Shown: positions 1-9,184, numbered from the stretch's first letter. The stretch is DNA of 34,678 nucleotides from Candidatus Kaelpia imicola (GCA_030765505.1 JAVCCL010000026.1:1-34678), one strand, 5' to 3'. Program-made: numbers and translations. Notes: generated by a model not told the origin, from the sequence alone.

Positions 1-590
1 GGCCTATTCTTAACTCCATTAGACTCTTTTACATGAACCCAGATTCCGTCTACCATTAGATATTTATACTCATCGTTTATTTTCTTTGTTCTGAATTCAG
101 TTAAGCTATTATCCAATATCTTCATTAATCTTGATGCTGTTCCATGGCTTACAGCATCTCCTATAAACTCTTTGAAGAACTTATGCTGTTTCCGTGTTGA
201 AAATCAAAGTATCATAGACATTACTACCATCTGATCAAACTTCTTCTGTCTCCTCTGGTATTTCTCAAACAATGAATATCTTATCTTTGTCTTACCTTGT
301 GTTCTGGGTATTTTTATTCTTGAACAGCCGAATGTTGTAGTTAAAAACCTTTCATACTCTCCTTTACGATTATCTTCTCTTCTATCATTTCTTTCATATT
401 TGGCTGCTCTTATCTGTCCTGTAAATTCATGATAGATATCACTCTGAATAAGCTCTTCTACTGCTTTATGTGCTCTCTTCTCAAACCCTTCAACATACTC
501 ACTCAAGATCCCCATATCCCTAAAATTCCTCTTTACATACTTCCACTGAATTGCTAAATTGTCTTTTGAGAAGTTAACAGGCCTATTCAT
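1..590 (-). pseudogene. IS256/mutator-type transposase, interrupted by an in-frame TGA, truncated by window edge
   Basis: Read on the minus strand from ATG at 590, which has an AGGAGAG ribosome site just upstream (a longer start at 611 lacks one). The N-terminal part runs to a TGA at 204-206. Translation continues in the same frame to base 1 without another stop, giving about 67 more codons. These include STRKQHKFF, a VSHGTASRLMKIL helix-turn-helix-like stretch, and LMVDGIWVHV, which matches the first catalytic Asp region of IS256-family DDE transposases (Asp codon at 48-50). The TGA sits where the family usually has Gly in an M-x-x-x-G-x-S-T-R motif, so a single GGA to TGA change would explain it. 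The C-terminal half lies outside the window. Family assignment is by motif recall. It is probably inactive unless the stop is read through. Confidence 0.75.
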
Positions 591-683
591 GGCATACTCT
601 CCTGTCCACATATAGTGGACTGTTAATGTTTGTTATCTACAGGGTATGCCATCTCTTTATCCTTTTCAAAGAACTTTTAATCT

Positions 684-716
684 CAAAGTGTCCAAAATAT
701 GTTACACTACTCATAA
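684..716. repeat. Possible terminal end of the IS element
   Basis: Upstream of the transposase lies an imperfect dyad, AGTGT ... ACACT, around a CCAAAATATGTT core. It resembles the GTGTCAAAA-type ends of IS256-family elements. If real, the element ends around 708-716, just before the rplU promoter. The opposite end is outside the window, so the inverted repeat cannot be confirmed. Confidence 0.25.
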
Positions 717-723
717 CAGCTCC

Positions 724-752
724 TTGACAAATTAATTTATCTGTGGCATATT
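724..752 (+). promoter_or_regulatory. Sigma70-type promoter of rplU-rpmA-obgE, predicted leaderless
   Basis: TTGACA at 724-729, a 17-nt spacer, and CATATT at 747-752. The rplU ATG begins 9 nt after the -10 box, so initiation at the usual 7-8 nt downstream gives a 5' leader of only 1-3 nt. No Shine-Dalgarno sequence precedes the ATG. Confidence 0.6.
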
Positions 753-761
753 CTTAAGACT

Positions 762-1076
762 ATGAAATACGCAATAATAGAGACAGGCGGGAAACAGTAT
801 AAAGTTAAAGAGGGTGATACTCTTAATGTTGAACTTATTGAAGCCGAGAATAATAAGGTTGAGTTTGACAAGATCTTAGCTTTATCAGATGGTTCTAAAT
901 TAACTGTAGGCAGGCCTTATGTAGAGAATGTTAAGGTTGCTGCAGAGTTGATAGAGAATAAAAAAGCTGATAAGATTACAATCTTGAAATATAGAAGGCG
1001 TAAGAGTTCGCAATCTAAGAGAGGACATAGACAGATTCTGTCTAAAGTCAAGATAGAGTCTATTCCGGAGGCTTAA
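762..1076 (+). CDS. rplU: 50S ribosomal protein L21
   Basis: A 104-residue protein, normal length for bL21. It opens with the canonical [14 protein letters not shown]-terminus and has the C-terminal [15 protein letters not shown] segment that binds 23S rRNA. L21 is a large-subunit protein next to L20. It is first in an rplU-rpmA-obgE cluster, the standard bacterial order, which supports the call. The ATG lies 9 nt after a -10 box with no ribosome site, so translation probably starts on a leaderless message. Identification is essentially certain; the leaderless start is inferred. Confidence 0.97.
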   Translation: MKYAIIETGGKQYKVKEGDTLNVELIEAENNKVEFDKILALSDGSKLTVGRPYVENVKVAAELIENKKADKITILKYRRRKSSQSKRGHRQILSKVKIESIPEA

Positions 1077-1077
1077 T

Positions 1078-1326
1078 ATGGCACACAAAAAAGGCGGCGG
1101 AAGTACCAGAAACGGTCGTGATTCTAACTCTCAGCGCCTTGGTGTTAAGAGTTTTGGCGGAGAACGTATATCTGCCGGCTCCATAATTATAAGGCAGCGC
1201 GGCACCAGATTTAAGCCTGGCTGGAATGTAGGCAGAGGCAGAGATGATACGCTCTTTGCTTTGAAGGACGGCGTTGTAAAGTTCCGTTCTCAAAGAACGG
1301 TTGATATTATCCCTGAACAATCCTAA
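1078..1326 (+). CDS. rpmA: 50S ribosomal protein L27
   Basis: An 82-residue protein starting [16 protein letters not shown], the conserved L27 N-terminus that reaches towards the peptidyl-transferase centre. The later [15 protein letters not shown] block is also typical. It follows rplU by one base. A GGAGG site at 1067-1071, inside the last codons of rplU, is correctly spaced for the ATG. There is no N-terminal extension of the kind processed in Firmicutes. Certain from sequence and context. Confidence 0.97.
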   Translation: MAHKKGGGSTRNGRDSNSQRLGVKSFGGERISAGSIIIRQRGTRFKPGWNVGRGRDDTLFALKDGVVKFRSQRTVDIIPEQS

Positions 1327-1341
1327 TAATCCTTCCTTAAG

Positions 1342-2304
1342 TTGAGTTTTGTAGATAGAGCTAAAATTTACGTTAAAGCAGGAGATGGCGGCAGAGGTTG
1401 TCTTAGCTTCTATTTTCACAAACCCAGTTCAAGAAGAATCCCTGACGGCGGAGACGGTGGCAGAGGCGGAGATGTTGTAATAAAGACAGATACCAATCTC
1501 TGGGATTTAACCCATCTTAAATTTCAAAAACACCATAAAGCTGAGAAGGGGAGACATGCCAGCAGCAACAACAAGAAAGGCAGGAGAGGTAAGGATAGGG
1601 TGATATCAGTGCCTTTGGGAACAGTTATTAAAGATTTAGAGAGCGGGTTTTTGATCCGTGATATGGCATCTGAGGGTGAGTCTCTCATTGCTGCAAAAGG
1701 CGGGGAGGGAGGGCGAGGTAATGCATTTACGAAGTCTGAGCTTGTTCCGAATAAAGAAGGTGAAGAAAAGGTATTAACCTTGGAGTTAAAGCTGCTTGCT
1801 AATATCGGCCTGGTCGGTTTTCCCAATGCAGGTAAGACTACTTTTATAAATACGCTCTGTAAAACAAAAAGTAAGATTGCGTCCTATCCTTTCACGACCT
1901 TAGAGCCTCAGCTTGGCGTCATCTGGTGTAAAGATAAGCCTATAAAGATAGCAGATATACCGGGGCTGATAGAAGATGCACATAAAGGCAGGGGTCTTGG
2001 AGATCTGTTTTTAAAGCATATCCAGAGAACTCAGGTGTTGATATTTGTTCTCGGGTTATCCGATACTGATATAAATCCGGATCAGGCTTTTAGAAAACTG
2101 AGAGCCGAACTTGGGGAATTTGACCCTACTCTCTTAGAGAAAGAATATATTTTAATTGCAAATAAGATGGACCTACCTGAGGCAGCTTCAAAATTAGAAA
2201 ATTTAAAGCAGAGCCTGAAAGCTGAAGATATATTGCCTGTCTCTCTTCTGGATAAAACAGGCCTCGATAAGGTAAAGACCATGATGGGCAGTTATTTTAA
2301 CTGA
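1342..2304 (+). CDS. obgE: GTPase Obg/CgtA (short form, TTG start)
   Basis: A 320-residue Obg-family GTPase involved in 50S subunit maturation. The Gly-rich Obg fold covers about residues 1-155 (KAGDGGRG, PDGGDGGRGGDV, KGGEGGRGN). The G domain follows, with G1 GFPNAGKTT, switch region YPFTTLEPQLG, G3 DIPGLIEDAHKGRGLG and G4 NKMD. It ends soon after the G domain, so the C-terminal OCT domain of some Obg proteins is absent. The start is TTG at 1342, chosen because the family N-terminus begins right there; no ATG or GTG is near. Oddities are Thr for the usual Ser in G1 (NAGKT) and several changes in the Obg fold loops. It sits in the normal rplU-rpmA-obg context. Confidence 0.93.
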   Translation: MSFVDRAKIYVKAGDGGRGCLSFYFHKPSSRRIPDGGDGGRGGDVVIKTDTNLWDLTHLKFQKHHKAEKGRHASSNNKKGRRGKDRVISVPLGTVIKDLESGFLIRDMASEGESLIAAKGGEGGRGNAFTKSELVPNKEGEEKVLTLELKLLANIGLVGFPNAGKTTFINTLCKTKSKIASYPFTTLEPQLGVIWCKDKPIKIADIPGLIEDAHKGRGLGDLFLKHIQRTQVLIFVLGLSDTDINPDQAFRKLRAELGEFDPTLLEKEYILIANKMDLPEAASKLENLKQSLKAEDILPVSLLDKTGLDKVKTMMGSYFN

Positions 2305-2332
2305 TTGCAGAATAGAAAAGATATATTACAAT
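2305..2332 (+). promoter_or_regulatory. Promoter of proB operon, predicted leaderless
   Basis: TTGCAG at 2305-2310, a 16-nt spacer, and TACAAT at 2327-2332. ATG follows 9 nt after the -10 box. No ribosome site lies between. An overlapping TATATT at 2322-2327 is an alternative -10. Confidence 0.5.
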
Positions 2333-2341
2333 AGTAAACAA

Positions 2342-3427
2342 ATGTATAAAAAGATAGTCATTAAAATCGGTTCCAGTATCTTGCGTAAAAGCGGCGGCTC
2401 TCTCAATCTTGGCAAATTCAAAGATATTGCGAAAGAAGTATCTTCTCTTATAGAAAAAAACAGGAAGGTTGTGATTGTCTCATCAGGTGCTATTGCATCC
2501 GGTATGGGTAAGCTGGGTCTTAAATCTCGGCCTCAGATGATGTCACGCCTCCAGGCTCTTGCTTCTTTAGGTCAGATAGAGCTTATGAAGAGTTATCAAG
2601 ACTCTTTCTCTAAATACAGGATAGAGATAGGCCAGGTTCTTCTTAACTGGGATGATTTTTCAGATAGGAAGAGGTATTTAAATGCAAAAGATACGATAGA
2701 ACAGCTGATTAAGCTAAAAGTAATTCCTGTAATAAATGAGAATGATGCTTTGGCAGTTGAAGAGATAAAGCTTGGAGATAATGACAGGCTTTCAGCTATG
2801 GTTGCCTCTCTTATATCCGCAGATCTCCTGTTGATTCTTTCGGATGTAGACGGTATATATGACGGGGAAGGAAAAATTATAAGAAGAGTATCCGATATTA
2901 AGGGTGTAAAAAAACACTGTTTTGATACCGATAAAGATTATTGCGTAGGCGGTATGATCACCAAGCTTGAAGCTGTTGAGATTGCCGCTTCTTTAGGCAT
3001 ACCTTCTGTCATAACTAACGGCAATGATAAAAATGGAATTAGAGAGGGGATTGGGCTAGAGAGCGGTACTTTTATTGAGGCAGAGAAGAGACTCTCTGCT
3101 AAAAAACATTGGATTACCTATCTTTCAAAGGCTAAAGGCGTGATTACAGTTGATACTGGTGCAGAGAAGGCAATTGTTGAGAGAGGCAAGAGTATTTTGC
3201 CTATGGGTATTCTTAGTATCAACGGCCACTTTGATGCCGGGGATTTAATCACTGTAAAAAATGAAATAGGAACAGAGATTGCAAGAGGTATCTCTGGATA
3301 CTCTTCTTCAGAGATAGAAAAGATAAGAGGGCGTAAGAGTAAAGAGATAGCGGAAGTCTTAGGGTTTAAAAGGCGGGATGAGGTTGTATATAGAGACAAT
3401 CTGGTACTCTCTGAGGTTAAAAGATGA
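2342..3427 (+). CDS. proB: Glutamate 5-kinase
   Basis: Phosphorylates the gamma-carboxyl of glutamate, the first step of proline synthesis. The 361-residue length is that of the two-domain form. The amino-acid kinase domain covers about 1-255 (KIGSSILRKSGG, VIVSSGAIASGMGKLG, NENDALAVEEIKLGDNDRLSAMVAS, GGMITKLEAVEIA), followed by a C-terminal PUA domain from about 275 (KGVITVDTGAEKAI, GILSINGHFDAGD). It overlaps proA by 4 nt (ATGA), so the two products are probably made together. It follows its own predicted leaderless promoter. Confidence 0.96.
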   Translation: MYKKIVIKIGSSILRKSGGSLNLGKFKDIAKEVSSLIEKNRKVVIVSSGAIASGMGKLGLKSRPQMMSRLQALASLGQIELMKSYQDSFSKYRIEIGQVLLNWDDFSDRKRYLNAKDTIEQLIKLKVIPVINENDALAVEEIKLGDNDRLSAMVASLISADLLLILSDVDGIYDGEGKIIRRVSDIKGVKKHCFDTDKDYCVGGMITKLEAVEIAASLGIPSVITNGNDKNGIREGIGLESGTFIEAEKRLSAKKHWITYLSKAKGVITVDTGAEKAIVERGKSILPMGILSINGHFDAGDLITVKNEIGTEIARGISGYSSSEIEKIRGRKSKEIAEVLGFKRRDEVVYRDNLVLSEVKR

Positions 3428-4677
3428 ATTTAGACAAAAGGATTGAAAGAATAGCAAGAGAGGCTAAGGATGCTTCTTTCAAGATTGCAATACTCTCAAG
3501 CAGCAGCAAGAATAAGGCTTTAAGAGCTATGGCAGCTGCCATAGATAAGAGTTCAAGTTATATTAGTTCCGAGAACGAGAGAGACCTAAAAAAAGCTAAA
3601 AGAGATGGACTTAGTTCTACGATGATTGATAGGCTCTATCTCAGCTCTAAAAGAATAAAAGAGATGTCGAGGTCGCTAAGAGAGATTGCAAAGCTTAAAG
3701 ATCCTTTAGGCGAAATCATCAGTCTTTGGGATAGGCCGAATGGTCTTAAAATAGGCAAGGTTCGTGTTCCAATAGGTGTGATTGCGATTATATATGAATC
3801 ACGTCCCAATGTTACGAGTGACTGTGCTGGGCTCTGTCTTAAAAGCGGTAACTCTGTGATTTTAAGAGGGGGGAGTGAAGCTTACAGCTCTAACCGCGCT
3901 ATACATCAAGTTTTAACAGCTGCGGCCTCTCCTATAATACCTAAGGATGCCATAAAGCTAATTCCAACGAAGGATAGAAAAGCGTTGGACTATCTTCTGA
4001 AACTTGGCAGTCAAATAGATCTTCTAATACCTAGAGGCGGTGAATCTCTGATAAGATATGTGACAGAGCATGCTGCTATGCCTGTAATAAAGCATTACAA
4101 AGGGGTCTGCCATCTATTTGTTGACAGATCGGCAAAGATAGATATGGCGATAGATATTGCTTTAAATGCCAAAGTACAGAGACCCGGCGTCTGCAATGCT
4201 ATTGAGACGCTCATAGTCCATAAAAATATAGCTAAAAAGCTTCTTCCGCTTCTTGGAGAAAAATTAAAAGATGCCGGAGTTAAACTTAGAGGCTGCAGTA
4301 AGAGCAGAGCGGTTCTTCCTTGGATAGAGAAGGCCAAAGAGGGAGATTATTACAGAGAGTACCTAGATTTGATTCTCAATTTGAAAATAGTTGACAGTGT
4401 AGCTGAAGCCATCTCTCATATAAATAAATACGGCAGCAGTCATTCAGATGCAATCGTAACAGATGATCATGAGAGTGCTTACAGGTTTTTGAGAGAGGTT
4501 GATTCTGCTTGTGTCTATCTCAATGCTTCTACTCGTTTTACTGATGGTTTTCAATTTGGAATGGGGGCTGAGATGGGTATATCAACAGATAAGATACATG
4601 CTAGAGGTCCTATGGCGCTTGAGGAGCTGACAACATATAAATATGTAGTTTTTGGAAATGGTCAAATCAGAGTCTAA
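3424..4677 (+). CDS. proA: Gamma-glutamyl phosphate reductase
   Basis: NADPH-dependent reduction of glutamyl-5-phosphate to glutamate-5-semialdehyde, the second proline step. The 417-residue length is normal. It has the aldehyde-dehydrogenase fold with VPIGVIAIIYESRPNVTSD, LKSGNSVILRGGSEA, IPRGGESLIRYV and VQRPGVCNAIETL, the last carrying the catalytic Cys. The C-terminal FGMGAEMGISTDKIHARGPM motif is canonical. Start ATG overlaps the proB stop as ATGA. proC is not in the window. Confidence 0.96.
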   Translation: MNLDKRIERIAREAKDASFKIAILSSSSKNKALRAMAAAIDKSSSYISSENERDLKKAKRDGLSSTMIDRLYLSSKRIKEMSRSLREIAKLKDPLGEIISLWDRPNGLKIGKVRVPIGVIAIIYESRPNVTSDCAGLCLKSGNSVILRGGSEAYSSNRAIHQVLTAAASPIIPKDAIKLIPTKDRKALDYLLKLGSQIDLLIPRGGESLIRYVTEHAAMPVIKHYKGVCHLFVDRSAKIDMAIDIALNAKVQRPGVCNAIETLIVHKNIAKKLLPLLGEKLKDAGVKLRGCSKSRAVLPWIEKAKEGDYYREYLDLILNLKIVDSVAEAISHINKYGSSHSDAIVTDDHESAYRFLREVDSACVYLNASTRFTDGFQFGMGAEMGISTDKIHARGPMALEELTTYKYVVFGNGQIRV

Positions 4678-5257
4678 GCTTAAAAAATCAAAAAAAATTG
4701 GCATCTTAGGCGGAGCCTTTGACCCTATACATATGGGGCATCTTTTATTAGCGGAGTATGCTTTAGGTGAGTTTGAATTAGATAGGGTAGTATTTTTGCC
4801 TTATAATATCTCTGTTTCTAAAGAACCTCCTCAAGCATCATCTCAGGATAGATTGAATATGCTTAAATTGGCAACCATGGATAACCCTTCTCTCTCTGTC
4901 TCTGATATTGAGATTAAGAGGGGGGGAATCTCTTTCAGTTATGAGACTTTGAGAACTTTTAAAAAAGAAGAACCTAAAGATGAGACATCTTTTTTAATAG
5001 GCTCCGATGCTTTCTCTGAACTCAAGAGCTGGAAGAATTATAAAAGCTTAATCGGAATGACACGCTTTATAGTGGCTGTTAGGCCGGGAACAAAAGTCAA
5101 AAGTATTAAAGGGGCTAAATATGATAGGCTTCTTATTCCTCAGATAGCAATCTCTTCATCTTCTCTTAGAAATAGGGCAGAGAGCGGCTTTTCGTTGCGT
5201 TATCTTGTACCTGATAAAGTTAGGGATTATATTGTAAATTTCAGGCTCTATAGATGA
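4658..5257 (+). CDS. nadD: Nicotinate-nucleotide adenylyltransferase
   Basis: Forms nicotinate adenine dinucleotide from NaMN and ATP in NAD synthesis. It has the nucleotidyltransferase GGAFDPIHMGH motif (HxGH) near the N-terminus and ISSSSLRNRAESG near the C-terminus, the family ISSTxIR motif. ATG at 4658 is preferred over the upstream TTG at 4652. It gives 199 residues with a short basic extension before the first strand. The gene overlaps the end of proA by 20 nt. Linkage of obg, proBA and nadD is common in bacteria, but the frequent next gene rsfS is missing here. Confidence 0.93.
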   Translation: MVKSESKLKKSKKIGILGGAFDPIHMGHLLLAEYALGEFELDRVVFLPYNISVSKEPPQASSQDRLNMLKLATMDNPSLSVSDIEIKRGGISFSYETLRTFKKEEPKDETSFLIGSDAFSELKSWKNYKSLIGMTRFIVAVRPGTKVKSIKGAKYDRLLIPQIAISSSSLRNRAESGFSLRYLVPDKVRDYIVNFRLYR

Positions 5258-6489
5258 ATCTTGCTATACACTTTTTTCTTTTGCCGCTATTCTTATTTTT
5301 ATCCGCGCTCTTCTCTTCTTCAGAGAGTGCCATTTTTTCTCTCACTGAATACGAAAAAACAAAATTCAAGTCCAGACACCCCAAAACTTATCAGAGACTT
5401 TCCTCTTTTTTAAAAGATTCTACCAAAACTATATCTTTGATCATAACAGGTAATACAATAGTCAACATTGTAACTACCAGCATAATGGGGATATTGCTCT
5501 ATTATCTCTTTCCCAATATCTCAGTTATTCTTTTAATCTTTATTGTAACTTCGACAATACTTTTTTTTGGCGAAGTTATCCCAAAATTGTTGGCCTTAAG
5601 ATTTGCAGGTAATTATTCCTTTTTTTCGGTGTATTTTCTTACTATAGTTTCTAAGATAATATTTCCGCTGGAGAGATTGCTTAATAGGGCAGCTATAAGG
5701 GTCTCATCACTCTTTTTTTCAGAAGGCGTTGAGATTCTTGAAGATAAGCCTGCACTATCTGAGATATATGCAATTGTAAAATCAGGAGAGGAGAGAGGGC
5801 TATTAGAGAGAGAGGAGAGAATCTTAGCCGAGAGAGTTCTTGATTTAGGTAAGAGCTGGGTAAAAGAGATAATGACACCGAGGATTGATATTGAAGCTCT
5901 AGAAGAGAGAAGCTCACTGGATGAATTAAAAGTATTAATAAAAAAAACAAAGCATACAAGATACCTAATTTATAGAGAGAGTTTGGATTCTGTTATAGGT
6001 GTTGTATATTCAAGGGATCTTCTTTTTTCGAAATTTAGTATTTGGAATAATCTAATCCATCCCGTTTTAACCGTACCCGACTCTATGGATATAGATGAGC
6101 TCTTGATTCAATTTAAGGAGAGAAACGAAGAGGTTGCCTTAATTGTTGATGAGTATGGCGGTACAGCCGGAATAGTTACCTTGGAAGATATTCTAGAAGA
6201 GCTTGTTGGAGAGATAGAGAATGAGTACAAGAGAGATAAAAACAAAATTAAGAAGATTAACTTAGATACTTATGCTGTTATGGCAAGCGTATCGCTGTCT
6301 GATCTCGGTGATGAACTGGGCATAGATTTGAAAACTCCTGGAATAGCATCTCTGGGAGGATTATTGCTCAATCTCTTCCAGAAGGTTCCTTCCAGCGGAC
6401 AGTCTATCGAGTATAAGGATTTAAGATTCTTCATTAATGAGGTAAGTAGAAACAGAATTAAAAAAGTAACTATAAAAATAAGCAGATGA
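5254..6489 (+). CDS. CNNM/HlyC-CorC family membrane protein (DUF21, CBS pair, CorC domain)
   Basis: A 411-residue membrane protein of the family linked to Mg2+/Co2+ transport or efflux. The DUF21 membrane region covers about 1-150, with hydrophobic spans near 4-22, 58-80 and 88-108, and the family signatures SSSESAIFSLTE and FGEVIPKLLA. A CBS pair covers about 195-320 (VKEIMTPRIDIEAL, VALIVDEYGGTAGIVTLEDILEELVGEIENEY). A CorC/HlyC C-terminal domain covers about 335-411. It overlaps nadD and the next paralogue by ATGA junctions. The substrate cannot be told from sequence. Confidence 0.9.
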   Translation: MNLAIHFFLLPLFLFLSALFSSSESAIFSLTEYEKTKFKSRHPKTYQRLSSFLKDSTKTISLIITGNTIVNIVTTSIMGILLYYLFPNISVILLIFIVTSTILFFGEVIPKLLALRFAGNYSFFSVYFLTIVSKIIFPLERLLNRAAIRVSSLFFSEGVEILEDKPALSEIYAIVKSGEERGLLEREERILAERVLDLGKSWVKEIMTPRIDIEALEERSSLDELKVLIKKTKHTRYLIYRESLDSVIGVVYSRDLLFSKFSIWNNLIHPVLTVPDSMDIDELLIQFKERNEEVALIVDEYGGTAGIVTLEDILEELVGEIENEYKRDKNKIKKINLDTYAVMASVSLSDLGDELGIDLKTPGIASLGGLLLNLFQKVPSSGQSIEYKDLRFFINEVSRNRIKKVTIKISR

Positions 6490-7457
6490 GTCTCTTAACG
6501 TTAATTATGACTATTGTTTTTTTTCTGCTAATTGCCGGCTTCTCTTCTGGTTATGAGACGGGGTTGATATCTATTCCGGTCTCTGTAGTCGAGGAGAGGC
6601 GAAATTTAAACAGAAAATCGGATCTCTGGTTAATAGATAAGATGCAGTATCTTGAAAAGCTTGTCTCTGCAACGCTTGTCATGACAAACTTTGCTCTAAG
6701 CGCAAGCACGATACTCTTTCTCTCTGCAATCGTGAGGTTTTTTACTGAATCACAGGCTGAGATAATTACTATTATTGTACTTGCACCATTGAGTATTGTC
6801 TTTTCAGAGATAGTACCAAAAAGTATTTTCAGGACAAAGCCGTCTCTGATTTTTAGAACAGTCAAAATATTCCGGATTTTATACTACGCTATCCACCCTC
6901 TCTCTTATCTGTTCTATCTCTTTCCCTCGAAGATGATTGACAGGTTTAGCAAGACACCTGCTAGAGTACGCTCTCTTGGTTCTAAAGAACAGATCAAAGT
7001 TGCGATAGTTAAGAGCGAGGAGAGAGGTGTTCTTCAGGAACATGAAAAGACAATTCTGCACAAGGTTTTTCATCTTAGAGAGAAGCAGGTAAAAGAGATA
7101 ATGATACCCAGGAAGAGGGTTGTTTCAGTTTCAAGTGATTTAGATACGAACGTTGTTATAGCCGAGTTTAAAAAATATGAATTTTCACGTCTGCCTGTCT
7201 ACGATAAAGATAAGCAAGAGTATCTGGGAGTTATAAACTATATGGACCTGCTGATTCAAGATATTGATAAGAATATAGATTTAAACAATTTTCTTCATGA
7301 GATCTTCTATGTTGATGATAATACATACCTGGATGATCTTCTGATTCAGATGCTTAGGAAGAATATCCATATGGTTGGGATACGCAGTTCGTTGGGTAAA
7401 GTTATAGGTATGGTAACCCTGGAAGATGTGATGGAAGAGATAGTAGGTGAATATTAA
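6486..7457 (+). CDS. Second CNNM-type DUF21/CBS membrane protein, lacking the CorC domain
   Basis: A 323-residue paralogue of the preceding gene. The DUF21 region has SSGYETGLISIP and SEIVPKSIFR. A CBS pair follows (VKEIMIPRKRVVSV, SRLPVYDKDKQEYLGVI, GKVIGMVTLEDVMEEIVGEY). The protein stops right after the second CBS domain, so the C-terminal CorC/HlyC domain of its neighbour is absent. The stop is clean, and no CorC-like remnant is evident in the 53 nt before ilvB. Tandem CNNM genes may work as a heteromeric pair; this is inference. It ends the proB operon. Confidence 0.88.
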   Translation: MSLLTLIMTIVFFLLIAGFSSGYETGLISIPVSVVEERRNLNRKSDLWLIDKMQYLEKLVSATLVMTNFALSASTILFLSAIVRFFTESQAEIITIIVLAPLSIVFSEIVPKSIFRTKPSLIFRTVKIFRILYYAIHPLSYLFYLFPSKMIDRFSKTPARVRSLGSKEQIKVAIVKSEERGVLQEHEKTILHKVFHLREKQVKEIMIPRKRVVSVSSDLDTNVVIAEFKKYEFSRLPVYDKDKQEYLGVINYMDLLIQDIDKNIDLNNFLHEIFYVDDNTYLDDLLIQMLRKNIHMVGIRSSLGKVIGMVTLEDVMEEIVGEY

Positions 7458-7472
7458 TTTGTTTAAATAGAG

Positions 7473-7501
7473 TTGCGCTGAAATGATAATTTTGATATAT
7501 T
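7473..7501 (+). promoter_or_regulatory. Promoter of ilvBNC, predicted leaderless
   Basis: TTGCGC at 7473-7478, 17-nt spacer, TATATT at 7496-7501, then 9 nt to the ilvB ATG. There is no room for a leader peptide, T-box or attenuator between the predicted start site and ilvB. Confidence 0.55.
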
Positions 7502-7510
7502 AATCGAGCT

Positions 7511-9184
7511 ATGAAGATGACCGGTGCAAATATTGTAATAGAGGCTTTAAAACGCGAAGGCGTGAAGGATATCTTTGGTTATCCAGGAGGTTCCGTGCTG
7601 CCTCTCTTTGATGTCTTATATGATGCTCCTGTAAACTTTATCTTAACACGCCACGAACAGGGTGCGGTTCACGCTGCTGATGGGTATGCAAGAAGCACAG
7701 GCCGTGTTGGTGTCTGCATTGCCACTTCAGGTCCAGGGGCTACCAACCTTGTTACCGGTATTGCAACTGCTTATATGGATTCTATCCCGATAGTCTGTAT
7801 AACGGGTCAGGTTAAGACTCATTTGATAGGAAACGATGCTTTTCAGGAAGCAGATACAACCGGTATAACGCGGCCGATAACAAAGTATAATTATCTGGTT
7901 AAAGATATAAAAGATTTAGGTAGAATAATAAGAGAGGCCTTCTATTGTGCTTCTACCGGCCGGCCTGGACCCGTTGTTATAGATCTACCTGTAGATATAA
8001 CTTTAAAGCAATATGATTACAAATATCAGGAGAAGGTTTCGATAAGAGGATATAAGCCTGTCTTGAAAGGCCATCCTTTGCAGATCAAAAAAGCAGCTGA
8101 GATGATTGAGAAATCGAAACGGCCTGTCCTCTATACGGGTGGCGGTATTATCATATCTGAGGCAGATAGAGAGCTTAAAAAGTTATCCGATAAATGTCAG
8201 ATACCCGTAACAACTACGCTTATGGGCTTAGGAGGGTTTCCTGAAGATGCGGAGCTATCTTTAGGTATGCCGGGCATGCATGGTACTGTCTATGCAAACC
8301 TTGCAATACAAAAGTCAGATCTTCTTATTGCGGTTGGGTCAAGGTTTGACGATAGAGTTACAGGTAAGATTGAAGCTTTTGCACCAGAAGCAAAGATTAT
8401 TCACATAGATATCGATCCTTCGGCTATAAGTAAAAATGTGGATGTTGAAATTCCTATTGTCGGTGATGCAAGGAAGATATTGATTGAACTAAATAAAATA
8501 ATTAAAAAGTCAGATTCTGCTGATTGGGTTAAACAGATAAAGAGCTGGAAAAAAGATTTTCCTTTAAAATATGAAGAGACTGCAGCTGGTCTAAAACCTC
8601 AATATGTTATAGAGCAGATCTATAAGCTGACAAAGGGTGATGCCATTATAACAACAGAGGTGGGTCAGAATCAGATGTGGGCAGCTCACTGGTATCAGTA
8701 TACAAAACCCAGAACGTATATCTCATCCGGCGGCTTGGGTACTATGGGTTATGGTTTCCCTGCTGCGATAGGCGCCAAAATAGGTAATCCCGATAAAGTT
8801 GTAGTAGATATAGCCGGGGATGGCAGTATCCAGATGAATATACAGGAGCTTGCAACAGCTGTGAGCTATGAGGTCCCTGTTATAATTGCTATTTTGAACA
8901 ATGGTTGCCTAGGTATGGTTAGGCAATGGCAAGAAATGTTCTACAAAGAGAGATACTCTTATACCTGTCTTGATAATCCTGATTTTATAAAGATAGCCGA
9001 TGCTTACGGAGCAATCGGCATAAGAGTTAAAAAACAATCCGAGGTTGGGCCTGCGATAAAGAAGGCTTTAAAGAGCAAGAAGAAGCCTGTGGTTATCGAT
9101 TTCATAGTAGATGGTTTTGAAAACGTCTTTCCTATGGTTCCTGCAGGCGAAGCTATAGATAGAATGATAGGCGGGATGGCTTAA
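7511..9184 (+). CDS. ilvB: Acetolactate synthase, large catalytic subunit
   Basis: ThDP-dependent condensation of pyruvate with pyruvate or 2-oxobutyrate, the first common step of branched-chain amino acid synthesis. The 557-residue length is normal. The N-terminal PYR domain has [16 protein letters not shown] and [18 protein letters not shown], including the catalytic Glu. The central domain carries [10 protein letters not shown]. The C-terminal PP domain has [16 protein letters not shown] and the downstream NN of ILNNG for Mg-ThDP binding. [18 protein letters not shown] is also canonical. It works with IlvN, encoded 39 nt downstream. Confidence 0.97.
   Translation: MKMTGANIVIEALKREGVKDIFGYPGGSVLPLFDVLYDAPVNFILTRHEQGAVHAADGYARSTGRVGVCIATSGPGATNLVTGIATAYMDSIPIVCITGQVKTHLIGNDAFQEADTTGITRPITKYNYLVKDIKDLGRIIREAFYCASTGRPGPVVIDLPVDITLKQYDYKYQEKVSIRGYKPVLKGHPLQIKKAAEMIEKSKRPVLYTGGGIIISEADRELKKLSDKCQIPVTTTLMGLGGFPEDAELSLGMPGMHGTVYANLAIQKSDLLIAVGSRFDDRVTGKIEAFAPEAKIIHIDIDPSAISKNVDVEIPIVGDARKILIELNKIIKKSDSADWVKQIKSWKKDFPLKYEETAAGLKPQYVIEQIYKLTKGDAIITTEVGQNQMWAAHWYQYTKPRTYISSGGLGTMGYGFPAAIGAKIGNPDKVVVDIAGDGSIQMNIQELATAVSYEVPVIIAILNNGCLGMVRQWQEMFYKERYSYTCLDNPDFIKIADAYGAIGIRVKKQSEVGPAIKKALKSKKKPVVIDFIVDGFENVFPMVPAGEAIDRMIGGMA

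Noticed and set aside
1-611. UGA recoded as glycine genome-wide
   Set aside because: Many conserved genes in the window end in TGA at the expected family length, so TGA works as a stop here.
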